From the NCBI GenBank assembly GCA_963766295.1, contig CAVXYW010000001.1, forward strand, positions 124,001-188,000: DNA of 64,000 nucleotides, read 5' to 3'. The position numbers and the translations under genes are program-made. Source of the DNA: JBBDRJ01 sp963766295 (lineage in GTDB: Bacteria > Actinomycetota > JAICYB01). Below the pieces are notes generated by a model. It saw nothing but the letters and a program-made list of their open reading frames with translations, was not told the DNA's origin and did not search any database. Numbering within the stretch: the stretch's first letter is position 1; each line of letters begins with the position of its first letter. Positions 17,502 through 25,736 of the stretch are shown here, one piece after another.

Positions 17502-18914
17502 GTGGAGCGCCTAACCGGTCTGGACGCCGGCTTCCTTTATATGGAAACGCCCTCACTCCACATGCACACGCTCAAGATCGCCGTGATCGACCCGTCCGAC
17601 ATACCGGGCGGCTACACCTTCGTCCGGTTCAAAGAGGTCCTCGAACAAAGACTCCATCTGCTTCCGCCTTTCCGTAGACGGATCGTGGAAGTTCCAATGC
17701 GACTACACCACCCCGTTTGGATCGAGGACGAGAACTTCGATCTTTCTCTGCACGTGCGCCGCGTCGGTTGTCCGCTTCCGGGAGGGATGAACGAGTTCGC
17801 CGAGCTGGTGTCGGACATCGCTTCGCGCCAGCTGCTCCGGGACCGTCCCCTCTGGGAGATCTGGGTCGTGGAAGGACTCGAGGAAGGAAAGATCGCCTTC
17901 GTCGCTAAGATCCATCACTCGGTGGCGGACGGGATCGCAGCAGCATCTCTATTGGCGAACGTGGCCGACGACCTGCAAGGTCAAACCGAAGCAACACCGT
18001 CTCCTGCGTGGTACCCAGAGGCTCTTCCAACTCGGCGGCAACTGTTCCGCGACTCGGTCAAAGACCTCGCGCTCGAAGTTCGCGGATTGCCCAGGCTGCT
18101 CGGAAGAACGCTGCGCAACATGCTGGCCGTTCGTCGCAAGCGCAAAGAAGACGAACTGGCTCCTCCGCTTCCCTTCGATACACCCAAGACACGTTTCAAC
18201 AACGCACTGACGCCCCACCGCCTTTTCACGATGTCGACGCTCTCTCTGGATGACGTGAAGACCGTCAAGAACGCGTTCGATGTGTCCGTTAACGATGTCG
18301 TGCTCGCCATAGTCGCGGGAGCCCTGCGCAGGTACTTGGAAGAGAGGGACGAACTACCCGACCGGCCGTTGGTGGCCGGCGTTCCGGTATCGACGGCCGC
18401 AGATCCCGAGCGTTTGGGTGGGAACAAAGTGTCGAACATGTTCACAGCACTGCGTACCGACATCGCCGACCCGGTGGAGCGATTGCGCGCGATCCACGAC
18501 GTAACGAAGGCCGCCAAGGAATTCCACAACGTTCTTGGATCGGAGATGTTGCGGGACTGGTCGGAGATCACGCCGCCAAGACCCTTCGCCTGGTTCATGC
18601 GCTTTTACTCCCGGCGCGGCTACGCATCTCGTCACCGGCCGCCGATAAACCTCGTGGTCTCGAACGTCCCGGGACCACCGATGCCGCTTTCCATCGCCGA
18701 CGCTCGGATCGTGGCTCTGTACTCGATGGGACCGATCCTCGAGGGCATCGGTTTGAACGTCACCGTTTGGAGCTACGTTGACTCGCTCAACTTCGGCGTC
18801 GTTTCGTGTCCGGAGTTCGCGCCGGACTTGGATCGACTGACGGACGGTTTGGGCGACGAGCTTGCCGCGCTCGTCAAACGGGCTGAGCAGGCCCCGGCTC
18901 GCGCAACCGGCTGA
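17502..18914 (+). CDS. Wax ester synthase/diacylglycerol acyltransferase (WS/DGAT)
   Basis: This 470-residue enzyme is of the bacterial WS/DGAT family, which makes triacylglycerol or wax ester storage lipid from acyl-CoA at the membrane. The catalytic HHxxxDG motif is HHSVADG at residues 138-144. The N-terminus MERLTGLDAGFLYMETPS and the later PPINLVVSNVPGPPMPL (PLW/ND region) are also diagnostic. The start is GTG. Its 3' end overlaps the convergent ipdC gene by 41 bases. Confidence 0.92.
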   Translation: MERLTGLDAGFLYMETPSLHMHTLKIAVIDPSDIPGGYTFVRFKEVLEQRLHLLPPFRRRIVEVPMRLHHPVWIEDENFDLSLHVRRVGCPLPGGMNEFAELVSDIASRQLLRDRPLWEIWVVEGLEEGKIAFVAKIHHSVADGIAAASLLANVADDLQGQTEATPSPAWYPEALPTRRQLFRDSVKDLALEVRGLPRLLGRTLRNMLAVRRKRKEDELAPPLPFDTPKTRFNNALTPHRLFTMSTLSLDDVKTVKNAFDVSVNDVVLAIVAGALRRYLEERDELPDRPLVAGVPVSTAADPERLGGNKVSNMFTALRTDIADPVERLRAIHDVTKAAKEFHNVLGSEMLRDWSEITPPRPFAWFMRFYSRRGYASRHRPPINLVVSNVPGPPMPLSIADARIVALYSMGPILEGIGLNVTVWSYVDSLNFGVVSCPEFAPDLDRLTDGLGDELAALVKRAEQAPARATG

Positions 18915-19947
18915 GGGTCGCCTCGGCTTCTTTGACGATCCTTTCGATCACTTCGGCGACCGTAGGAAGGTCGTCGATCACACCAACCACCTGACCGGAC
19001 GCCATTACCCCGAAGTCGAGCTTGCCCTCGACCATCGCCGCGCGCAGCAGCATCGGCGTGTTCGCGGCCATGAGCATCTGTCCGTAGCTGAGGTCGAAGG
19101 CCTTGCGCATGGCCAGGCCTTCGCGGAGCATGTCCGACCATTTCGCTCCCGCGTATCGCTTGTAGCCCAGCGCATTTCGCAGTGCACGTAAAAGCGTTCG
19201 CACGCGGCCGGAGTCGACCAGCTCGTTCACGAACTCGGTTCGCAGGACGCGATGCGGGAAACCGTCGACCTTGTCGGTGACGAGCGTGTCGTTGACGGTG
19301 CGAGCGAGGTAGTACTCCTTGACGGAATCGGGAACGGTGCTCTCTTTCGTCAAAAGGAAGCGCGTCCCCATGGCTATCCCTTCGGCGCCGTAAGACAGGG
19401 CCGCTACCAATCCTCGGCCGTCGAAGAACCCACCGGCCGCGATCACCGGTACGCCAACCGCGTCAACCACTTGAGGAAGAAGCAGTGTCGTCGGAACGGA
19501 TCCCGTGTGTCCGCCACCCTCGCCACCTTGAACCAGCACTGCGTCCACTCCCATCTCTACGACCTTCTCTGCATGTCGCTTGGCACCTATCGAAGGGATA
19601 ACAACCAGTCCTCCCTCTCGCAGTCTTTGGACGAGGTCGGCGCGCGGTGCCATAGCGAAGGATGCGACCTTGACCTGTTCGGCGATCAGGAGTTCGACAC
19701 GGTCGTTGACGTCCGGCGAGTCAGTTCGGAGGTTCACACCGAAGGGCTTGGTCGTCCTCGACTTCACCTCGGCGATCGCTGTACGCAACTCCTCTAGGTT
19801 CATCGTCGCCGAGGCCAAGATTCCAAGGCCGCCGGCGTTGGACGTTGCGGCGGCCAACCGTGGACCCGCGACCCAGCCCATCCCGGTTTGAACGATCGGA
19901 ACATCGACGCCGAGCAGATCGCAGAGCCTGGTGCGCAGCGCGGTCAT
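18874..19947 (-). CDS. ipdC: Nitronate monooxygenase-family flavoprotein, IpdC-like
   Basis: This 357-residue FMN TIM-barrel protein of the 2-nitropropane dioxygenase family has QTGMGWVAGPRLAAATSNAGGLG at the start, VLVQGGEGGGHTG (FMN phosphate binding) and IAAGGFFDGRG. Placed last after ipdA and ipdB in the same orientation, it corresponds to Rv3553 (ipdC) of Mycobacterium tuberculosis, needed for degradation of the steroid C/D rings. The exact step is not settled to my knowledge. ATG at 19947 overlaps the ipdB stop by ATGA. The symbol rests on family plus gene order. Confidence 0.8.
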   Translation of the reverse strand: MTALRTRLCDLLGVDVPIVQTGMGWVAGPRLAAATSNAGGLGILASATMNLEELRTAIAEVKSRTTKPFGVNLRTDSPDVNDRVELLIAEQVKVASFAMAPRADLVQRLREGGLVVIPSIGAKRHAEKVVEMGVDAVLVQGGEGGGHTGSVPTTLLLPQVVDAVGVPVIAAGGFFDGRGLVAALSYGAEGIAMGTRFLLTKESTVPDSVKEYYLARTVNDTLVTDKVDGFPHRVLRTEFVNELVDSGRVRTLLRALRNALGYKRYAGAKWSDMLREGLAMRKAFDLSYGQMLMAANTPMLLRAAMVEGKLDFGVMASGQVVGVIDDLPTVAEVIERIVKEAEATLSRLREPGPAQPV

Positions 19948-20648
19948 AGCTCTTTCTTGCGGTTGTCGTCCGGATCGAGACTCTCGCGGATCAGCGCGAG
20001 TTCTTCCGACGTTGGATCCCTGGTTTCGACGAGATCGTCGGCGACCGCCAGCTCGAATCCGGTGTTGGATTGCACTTCCTCGACCGTGACGCCGGGATGC
20101 AAGCTGCGCAGCTGCATCCGCCGGTCGGGTGAATCGAAGTCGAAGACACCCAGGTTCGAGATCACGTACCGCGTGTGCGACTCGACGCCGCGGTCGTGTC
20201 CGACGCCCGACACGAAGTCGACCTTCTCGACGAACGTCCGGGCGCTGTGCCGCGGCACCCAATAACTGGTGGCGTGAGCGAGCGTGTTTCCGGGAGCACC
20301 GCGACAGCCGATCAGCTGCACCTTCGGATGCTTGTGATCACCGACGCTGGACAGGTTCATATTGCCGAAGCGATCGATCTGCACCGGCATCATGAACACG
20401 TGGCGGCGTCCGGTCGACAGAAGATCGAACACGAAACGGAACGGGAACCAGGACTCGACCGCACCGTCGGCGGTAATTGCACGCGCCTCGCCGTCGGTGA
20501 GGACGATGTCCGGTTCGAAGGTTGCGCGAGCGAGCCGCGCCGCGATGGGTGGAATGAGGCCGAAGGGGCTGACGAGTATCTCTCCGGAGCCGCGCAAGGC
20601 CTCGGCGCAGGCGATGACGCAGTACTCGTCGCGCGTTACGACGCTCAT
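19944..20648 (-). CDS. ipdB: CoA-transferase-fold subunit B, IpdB-like
   Basis: This 234-residue protein is related to the beta subunit of glutaconate CoA-transferases. With IpdA it forms the steroid ring-cleaving hydrolase that opens the last carbocyclic ring (COCHEA-CoA hydrolase in M. tuberculosis, Rv3552). Visible features are the N-terminal YCVIACAEALRGSGEILVSPFG and later GRRHVFMMPVQIDRFGNMN. The segment HPGVTVEEVQSNTGFEL is typical of the C-terminal end. ATGA overlaps on both sides place it in a tightly coupled operon. Confidence 0.86.
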   Translation of the reverse strand: MSVVTRDEYCVIACAEALRGSGEILVSPFGLIPPIAARLARATFEPDIVLTDGEARAITADGAVESWFPFRFVFDLLSTGRRHVFMMPVQIDRFGNMNLSSVGDHKHPKVQLIGCRGAPGNTLAHATSYWVPRHSARTFVEKVDFVSGVGHDRGVESHTRYVISNLGVFDFDSPDRRMQLRSLHPGVTVEEVQSNTGFELAVADDLVETRDPTSEELALIRESLDPDDNRKKEL

Positions 20649-21484
20649 GCCGTCGCCTTCTTGTACTCGTCCTCGTCGACGTCGATGTAGGTCGCTTTGA
20701 AATCGGCCCATGACTCCTCGGAAGCCGCCGACTTCGCGTACTCGTTCTGGAACTTCTCGTCGCGGTCGTAGTCCGGGACGCACGACGTGAAGTGCGCGCC
20801 GCGCGGCGCCTCAACGACTCCGTCCACGTAGACGCGCGAGATCCGCAATGTGTGGAGGGAACCTTCTTTCGCGAAGTCCTCGGTTGGGACGATCCGCTCG
20901 CACGAAACGAAGGCCTTCTCCGCGGCCATGCACATCAGATCGTCGAAGTAGATGTCGGGACCCAGGTACTGCGCGTTTCCACTCGCGTCGGCGCGGTTCA
21001 TGTGCACGAGCGCTACGTCGAGCTTCAGGGGAGGCATGGCCACCACCTCGTCGTCGCCGTAGGGAGAAGTCACGGTCTTGAGCTCCGGGTTGGTGGTTAG
21101 AACGTCAGAGCCGAGGCCCGCGCGCGTCGGCATGAACGGGAGCCGGTTGGCCGCGGCGTACAAGCCCCACTGAAACATCCCCTCGTCGATCTCCATCACA
21201 TCGATCTCCCCGCGCTGTCGCGCACCGCGGAAGTGCGGTTCTAGAGGGATCGAATCGAGAGTCACGAATCCAAAAACGACCTTGCGCACCTTCTTATAGG
21301 CGCAAAGAAGGCCCACGTCGGCGCCGCCGTACGAGACGACGGTCAGGTCCTTAACCGGCGAGCGGCAGATCGCACGGACCAGTGCCATCGGCTTGCGACG
21401 CGATCCCCATCCGCCGATGCCGACGGTCATACCATCGGACAGTTGCGCGACGACGTCGTCCAACGAAATGCGCTTGTCGGCCAC
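20645..21484 (-). CDS. ipdA: Steroid ring-cleaving hydrolase subunit A, IpdA-like
   Basis: This 279-residue CoA-transferase-fold protein is close to Rv3551. Shared strings include MTVGIGGWGSRRKPMA, GADVGLLCAYKKV and NANRLPFMP-type residues. The acidic segment MEIDEGM near residues 97-103 is where the catalytic glutamate of IpdA should lie. Despite the fold, mycobacterial IpdAB hydrolyses a C-C bond of the ring-D-opened steroid CoA ester rather than moving CoA. GTG start at 21484, 6 bases after echA20. The substrate assignment is by homology and gene order. Confidence 0.88.
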   Translation of the reverse strand: MADKRISLDDVVAQLSDGMTVGIGGWGSRRKPMALVRAICRSPVKDLTVVSYGGADVGLLCAYKKVRKVVFGFVTLDSIPLEPHFRGARQRGEIDVMEIDEGMFQWGLYAAANRLPFMPTRAGLGSDVLTTNPELKTVTSPYGDDEVVAMPPLKLDVALVHMNRADASGNAQYLGPDIYFDDLMCMAAEKAFVSCERIVPTEDFAKEGSLHTLRISRVYVDGVVEAPRGAHFTSCVPDYDRDEKFQNEYAKSAASEESWADFKATYIDVDEDEYKKATA

Positions 21485-21490
21485 GCGGTA

Positions 21491-22291
21491 TCAGTCTTTT
21501 GTGCCGGGGGCGCTGCGCCCCCCGGACTCCCCGCGCTCCGCACGATCGTCGCTCGTGCGGCCGACGAACTCTTGGCGCAGCTCGTCGGCGACGTTGGTGA
21601 GGTTCAGTTCGAAAGTGAAGCCTTGCTCGTAGCGGTAGCTCCGGTTCACATCGACGGGGTCTATCCCGTTGAGAGCTTCCTTCGCCGCTCTGATGACGCG
21701 CGGGTGTTTGGCGGCGATGGAGCGAGCCACCTCGAAGGCCGCGTCGCGGAGCTGATCCTTGGGAACGACCCGCCACACCGACCCGAAATGGTGAAGCTGT
21801 GCCGCCGTCACGGTTTCGCCGGTGTAGAACATCGCCCTCATCACGTGCTGCGGAACCAGACGGGAGAGATGGGTGGCGGCTCCGAGCGCGCCACGCTCGA
21901 CCTCGGGCAGACCGAAGGTTGCATCGTCCGATGCAACGATCACGTCGGCGTTGCCGGCCAGACCGATCCCGCCTCCGAGGCAGTAGCCGTGAACCGCGCA
22001 AACGACCGGCACTTCGCACTCGTAAACGGCTTTAAAGGCTGCGAAGCAACCGCGGTTTGCGCCGATGATCGCCTCGTTGCCTGAGTCGGCTTGGATCTCC
22101 TTAATGTCGACGCCCGCGTTGAAGCCACGGCCTTCGGCGCGCAAGACGACGACGTGAACATCCGGGTTTCGGCCGTGATTGGTGATGGTGTCGGCGAGCT
22201 CGAACCAACCGGCGACGCTGAGCGCGTTCACGGGCGGAACGTCGACTACGACCTCGGCGATGTGCTCGGAGACCGAGCTCTCGATGCCCAT
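21491..22291 (-). CDS. echA20: Enoyl-CoA hydratase-family steroid ring hydrolase, EchA20-like
   Basis: This 266-residue crotonase-fold protein has GRGFNAGVDIKE (oxyanion loop), CLGGGIGLAGNADVIVAS and FGLPEVERGALGAATHLSRLVPQ, strings that closely match Rv3550 (EchA20). EchA20 opens steroid ring D by hydrolysis of a CoA ester intermediate upstream of IpdAB. The C-terminus has a variable charged tail of about 20 residues. ATG at 22291 follows the TAA of the SDR with no gap. Confidence 0.86.
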   Translation of the reverse strand: MGIESSVSEHIAEVVVDVPPVNALSVAGWFELADTITNHGRNPDVHVVVLRAEGRGFNAGVDIKEIQADSGNEAIIGANRGCFAAFKAVYECEVPVVCAVHGYCLGGGIGLAGNADVIVASDDATFGLPEVERGALGAATHLSRLVPQHVMRAMFYTGETVTAAQLHHFGSVWRVVPKDQLRDAAFEVARSIAAKHPRVIRAAKEALNGIDPVDVNRSYRYEQGFTFELNLTNVADELRQEFVGRTSDDRAERGESGGRSAPGTKD

Positions 22292-23053
22292 TTACGAGTA
22301 CATCGGGTTCTTGCCGATCGTGTATCCACCGTCGACCACGAAATCGGCTCCCGTGCAGAAGGAGCTCTCGTCCGAAGCGAGGAAGACCATCAGACCTGCA
22401 ACTTCCTCGGGCGAGCCGATGCGGGGGATGGGGTTCTTCTCGTAGTTCTTCTCCAACTCATCGCCGGATTGATCGAACGGATTGCCCATCTGCGTGTTGA
22501 TCCCACCCGGGCAAACGGCGTTGACGCGGATCCCGAACCGGCCGAGCTCGATCGCAGCGGTCTTGGTCATACCGCGCACCGCGAACTTGCTGGCGGAGTA
22601 ACTGATCACGCCGGCCATGCCCTCAAGGCCCGACGTCGACGACTGATTGATGATCGAACCGCCCCCGGCTTCACGCATCGGACGGATAACGGCCTTCATC
22701 CCGAGGAAGCAACCGACTTGGTTCACCGTGATCACCGACATGTAGTCCTCGAGCGACACCCGATGCATCGGCGACCACTTGAGGATCCCGGCGTTGTTGA
22801 CGAGGACGTTCAGCTTTCCGAACGAGTCGAGGGCGGTGCGAACCGCTTCGTCCCACGAAGCTTCATCGGTTACGTCGTGATGGTGGTAGACGACTGACTC
22901 GCCAAGCTCGTCGGCCAGGAGTTTGCCGTCATCGTCCATGATGTCGGCCAGCACGACCTCAGCGCCCTCGGCAACGAAGCTCCGGGCGAAGGCAGCGCCC
23001 TGGCCGCGGGCGGCCCCTGTGATGATCGCTACTTTGCCGGAAAGTCGTCCCAT
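22292..23053 (-). CDS. SDR, 3-alpha/20-beta-hydroxysteroid dehydrogenase-like
   Basis: This classical SDR of 253 residues has TGAARGQG (cofactor loop; GQG instead of GIG is typical of the mycobacterial 3-alpha,20-beta-HSD/FabG3 group), LADIMDDDG (NAD-type acidic residue), NNAGIL, and YSASKFAV with catalytic Tyr-Lys. It heads the echA20-ipdABC operon and matches the SDR found beside this cluster in mycobacteria (Rv3549c). It should oxidise a ring hydroxyl of the CoA-linked steroid remnant. The substrate is inferred. Confidence 0.87.
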   Translation of the reverse strand: MGRLSGKVAIITGAARGQGAAFARSFVAEGAEVVLADIMDDDGKLLADELGESVVYHHHDVTDEASWDEAVRTALDSFGKLNVLVNNAGILKWSPMHRVSLEDYMSVITVNQVGCFLGMKAVIRPMREAGGGSIINQSSTSGLEGMAGVISYSASKFAVRGMTKTAAIELGRFGIRVNAVCPGGINTQMGNPFDQSGDELEKNYEKNPIPRIGSPEEVAGLMVFLASDESSFCTGADFVVDGGYTIGKNPMYS

Positions 23054-23105
23054 CAGTTTTCCCGTGAGTCCCCTTGTGCACTCTTGTTACCCTTTGTGGA
23101 AGGGG

Positions 23106-23130
23106 TACATCTGACAGTTTGTCAGATGTA
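23106..23130. promoter_or_regulatory. Extended TCTGAC-N5-GTCAGA operator, best copy
   Basis: A 10-5-10 perfect palindrome (TACATCTGAC-AGTTT-GTCAGATGTA) contains the 17-bp core at 23110-23126. It lies between the divergent SDR-echA20-ipd operon (start 23053) and the first giant repeat protein (start 23144), 13 bases from the latter. It could control both. It is the most symmetric copy in the window. Confidence 0.75.
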
Positions 23131-23143
23131 GGCGGAGGGGCAT

Positions 23144-25555
23144 ATGGGCGAGCACCGGTTACGGCGCTTACTTCTATCTATCGTTCTTATCGCGGCACCC
23201 ATCGCCGCGTCCCCTTTCTGGCTCAGCACATCCGCGCTGGCGCAAAACGATCAAGAGGGCGACAACTCCGCGGAAGTTGATCAAGACGGAGACGCCTCGG
23301 TCGGCAAAGCCATCGGCGGACAAGAGGTATCGGTCACCGGCGGAGCCCGAACGCGCGTAGACGCCACCAACTCCTCGAAGAACGTGCGTGCCGAAACGGG
23401 CGAGGCCAACGCACGGAACACTGCGAACGGTTTCACCGGCCAACTGAGCGACACCGGCGACGACGAGGCCGAGAACAACCAAGAGGGCGACAACGAGTTC
23501 GATCTCAGCCAATCGGCAGACGCCTCGACCGGTGACGCCATCGGCGGACAGGTGATCGGTGTCACATCGAGAGGGCCCGTCGAGATCAACGCGACCAACC
23601 ACTCCGAGGACGTCGACCTCATCACGGGAGATGCGGAGGCGACCAACGAGGCGGACGTGTTCACGGGACTACTTGCGATCGCCGAGGGCGACGGCATCCA
23701 AGCAAACCTTTGCGGCAACAACCTCTTCGACTCCGACCCCGAATTCGATTTCGACCTCTGCATCAACTTCGACGAAACCGACGCTTCGAATGATCAAGAT
23801 GGCGACAACGAGGCGGACGTTTCTCAGAGGGCCGATGCAACTACCGGCGACGGCATCGGCGGACAGGTGATCGGTGTGTCCGGCAGCGACGTCGTCGTGA
23901 ATGCGTCGAACACATCCAAGGATGTCGACGTGAGGACGGGCGACGCGGAAGCCACTAACAGTGCCGACGTCAGGGTCGGTCCTCTAGCCATTGCTTCCAA
24001 CGAGGGCATCCAGGCAAACCTTTGCGGTAACAACCTTTTCGGCTCCGACCCTGGCATCAACATCGCGATCTGCGCGAACATCGCTATGGCCGACGCGAAC
24101 AACAACCAGGACGGCGACAACTCCGCCGACTTGTCGCAGCGGGCCGATGCCAACTCGGGTGACGGCATCGCCGGACAGGTGATCGGAGTGGACTCGACCG
24201 GAGATTCGCGCGTCACCGCTGCAAACACGTCTGAGGATGTCGACGTCCGGACCGGCGACGCAGACGCCACAAACGACGCCCTCGTCATCTCGGGGCTGAC
24301 CGGTGTCGCTTCGAACGAAGGCCTGCAGCTCAACGCCTGCGGCAACAACCTGTTCGGCTCGGATCCCTTCTTCAACCTCGCGGTCTGCGCAAACGTCGCG
24401 ATCGCGAGTCCCGACAACGAACAGACGGGTGACAACTCCGCCGACGTCGACCAGTCGGCCGACGCCGCGTCGGGTGACGGCGTTGCGGGACAGGTGATCG
24501 GCGTGACGTCGGCCGGTAACTCCGTCGTCGACGCAACCAACACCTCTCGCAACGTCGATGTGGACTCCGGCGACGCCGACGCAACGAACAAAGCCGACGT
24601 AATCGTCGGTCTGCTCGGCGTCGCGAATAATGAAGGCGCCCAGATCAACCTCTGCGGCAACAACATCGGCTCCGACCCATCCATCAACATCGCGATCTGC
24701 CTGAACATCGCTTCTTCCAATCCCGACAACGTCCAAACCGGGGACAACGAAGCCGACGTCGGGCAGCGCGCAGACGCATCGACGGGCGACGCCGTGGGCG
24801 GTCAGGTGATCGGCGTCGATTCGGGCGGCGACTCGTTGATAAGAGCCGCAAACACATCCGAGAACGTCGACGCCGACTCCGGAGACGCGGACGCATCCAA
24901 CGACGCCGATGTGGATGTCGGGCAGACGGGAACCTCGTTCAGCGATATCGCGCAGATCAACATCTGCGGGAACAACCTGGACTCGGAGCCGGGCTTCAAC
25001 TTCGGCCTCTGCGTCAACGCGGCCCTGACGAACGTCGAGAACGAGCAAACGGGCGACAACACTTCGGACGTCAATCAGAGCGCCGGCGCTTCGACCGGTG
25101 ACGCGGTTGGAGGTCAGGTCCTGGGCATTACATCGACGGGCGACACTCGAATCGATGCAACCAACCGCTCGGAGGACGTGGATGCCGACACAGGCGACTC
25201 CGACAGCGACAACGATGCCGATATCGCTGTGGGCCAGACCGGCTCGGCCGCCATCGACGAAGGCCTCGACATAGAGATCTGCGACGACGCAATCTGCATC
25301 AACGCTCTTCCCCCGGCGACCGCCTCAAACGTGATGAACGGAGACAACGATTCCGAGCTCAGCCAATCGACGAGCTCACACTCCGGTGATGCGGTGGCCG
25401 GCCAGGTTGTCGGCGTCACCGGGCGCGACCGCGGTTCGGCCGATCTGGTCCTGGACAACACCTCGCTGAACACCCGGGCCACCAGCGGCGATGACGACGA
25501 GGACAACACAGCCGACACCTTTGTAGGGCTGCTCACCGAAACGATCCTCGTCTAG
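23144..25555 (+). CDS. Large secreted repeat protein A (8 repeats, curli/solenoid-like)
   Basis: This 803-residue protein has a Sec signal peptide (RLLLSIVLIAAPIAA, cleavage near SALA-QND at residue 34) and then eight repeats of about 104 residues to the end. Each repeat reads roughly Q-x-GDN-x-A-D-x-x-Q-x-ADA-x-x-GD-x-x-GGQVIGV, then x-A-x-NTSEDVD, TGDA-x-ATN-x-A-D-V, and a cysteine pair in CGNN-x-x-SDP...C-x-N. The Q-x-G-x-N-x-A-x3-Q core resembles curlin repeats with one residue fewer. The protein is very acidic, rich in D, N, G, A and T, and poor in aromatics. There is no LPxTG or C-terminal anchor. An adhesin, matrix or amyloid-like role is inferred; I do not recognise a named family. 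GGCGGAGGGG precedes the ATG. Confidence 0.85.
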   Translation: MGEHRLRRLLLSIVLIAAPIAASPFWLSTSALAQNDQEGDNSAEVDQDGDASVGKAIGGQEVSVTGGARTRVDATNSSKNVRAETGEANARNTANGFTGQLSDTGDDEAENNQEGDNEFDLSQSADASTGDAIGGQVIGVTSRGPVEINATNHSEDVDLITGDAEATNEADVFTGLLAIAEGDGIQANLCGNNLFDSDPEFDFDLCINFDETDASNDQDGDNEADVSQRADATTGDGIGGQVIGVSGSDVVVNASNTSKDVDVRTGDAEATNSADVRVGPLAIASNEGIQANLCGNNLFGSDPGINIAICANIAMADANNNQDGDNSADLSQRADANSGDGIAGQVIGVDSTGDSRVTAANTSEDVDVRTGDADATNDALVISGLTGVASNEGLQLNACGNNLFGSDPFFNLAVCANVAIASPDNEQTGDNSADVDQSADAASGDGVAGQVIGVTSAGNSVVDATNTSRNVDVDSGDADATNKADVIVGLLGVANNEGAQINLCGNNIGSDPSINIAICLNIASSNPDNVQTGDNEADVGQRADASTGDAVGGQVIGVDSGGDSLIRAANTSENVDADSGDADASNDADVDVGQTGTSFSDIAQINICGNNLDSEPGFNFGLCVNAALTNVENEQTGDNTSDVNQSAGASTGDAVGGQVLGITSTGDTRIDATNRSEDVDADTGDSDSDNDADIAVGQTGSAAIDEGLDIEICDDAICINALPPATASNVMNGDNDSELSQSTSSHSGDAVAGQVVGVTGRDRGSADLVLDNTSLNTRATSGDDDEDNTADTFVGLLTETILV
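23240..25540 (+). repeat. Tandem coding repeats of protein A, about 312 bp period
   Basis: The codons for the GGQV/AGQV motif recur near 23318, 23552, 23858, 24170, 24485, 24796, 25108 and 25396. Inner units are spaced 306-315 bp, with shorter units at both ends. Nucleotide identity between units is moderate, because synonymous positions differ. The array is therefore old and kept by selection on the protein, not freshly amplified. Confidence 0.8.
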
Positions 25556-25657
25556 GTCCCTTTCTGCCTCTGGCTGACCGCAACCTTCCGTCATATGAGG
25601 CCTACAGGCCAGGCGGGGCGACTATCGGCCCAGGCGGGAGCTGGTTTATGACGGATA

Positions 25658-25673
25658 TGTGACATTTGTCGCA
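25658..25673. promoter_or_regulatory. Possible CRP/FNR-type site upstream of repeat protein B
   Basis: TGTGA-CATTTG-TCGCA fits the TGTGA-N6-TCACA consensus with one mismatch, 63 bases before the ATG at 25737. The 181-base gap between the two repeat genes also holds two direct copies of GGCC(C)AGGCGGG (near 25610-25640). No riboswitch fold was recognised. Confidence 0.35.
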
Positions 25674-25736
25674 TTTGGGTTTATTGTCGTCTCCGGGCAA
25701 GCGCACCACGGGGCCTTTAAGGGCTGGGAGCACAAC

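Noticed and set aside
18874..18914. The 41-bp convergent overlap of WS/DGAT and ipdC as an assembly join
   Set aside because: Both C-termini look complete and in frame, and overlaps of convergent genes also occur at 39025-39044, so it is probably real.
25600..25645. Two GGCC(C)AGGCGGG copies before repeat protein B as a riboswitch or attachment site
   Set aside because: Only about 11 bases each, with no consistent fold and no mobile element nearby.
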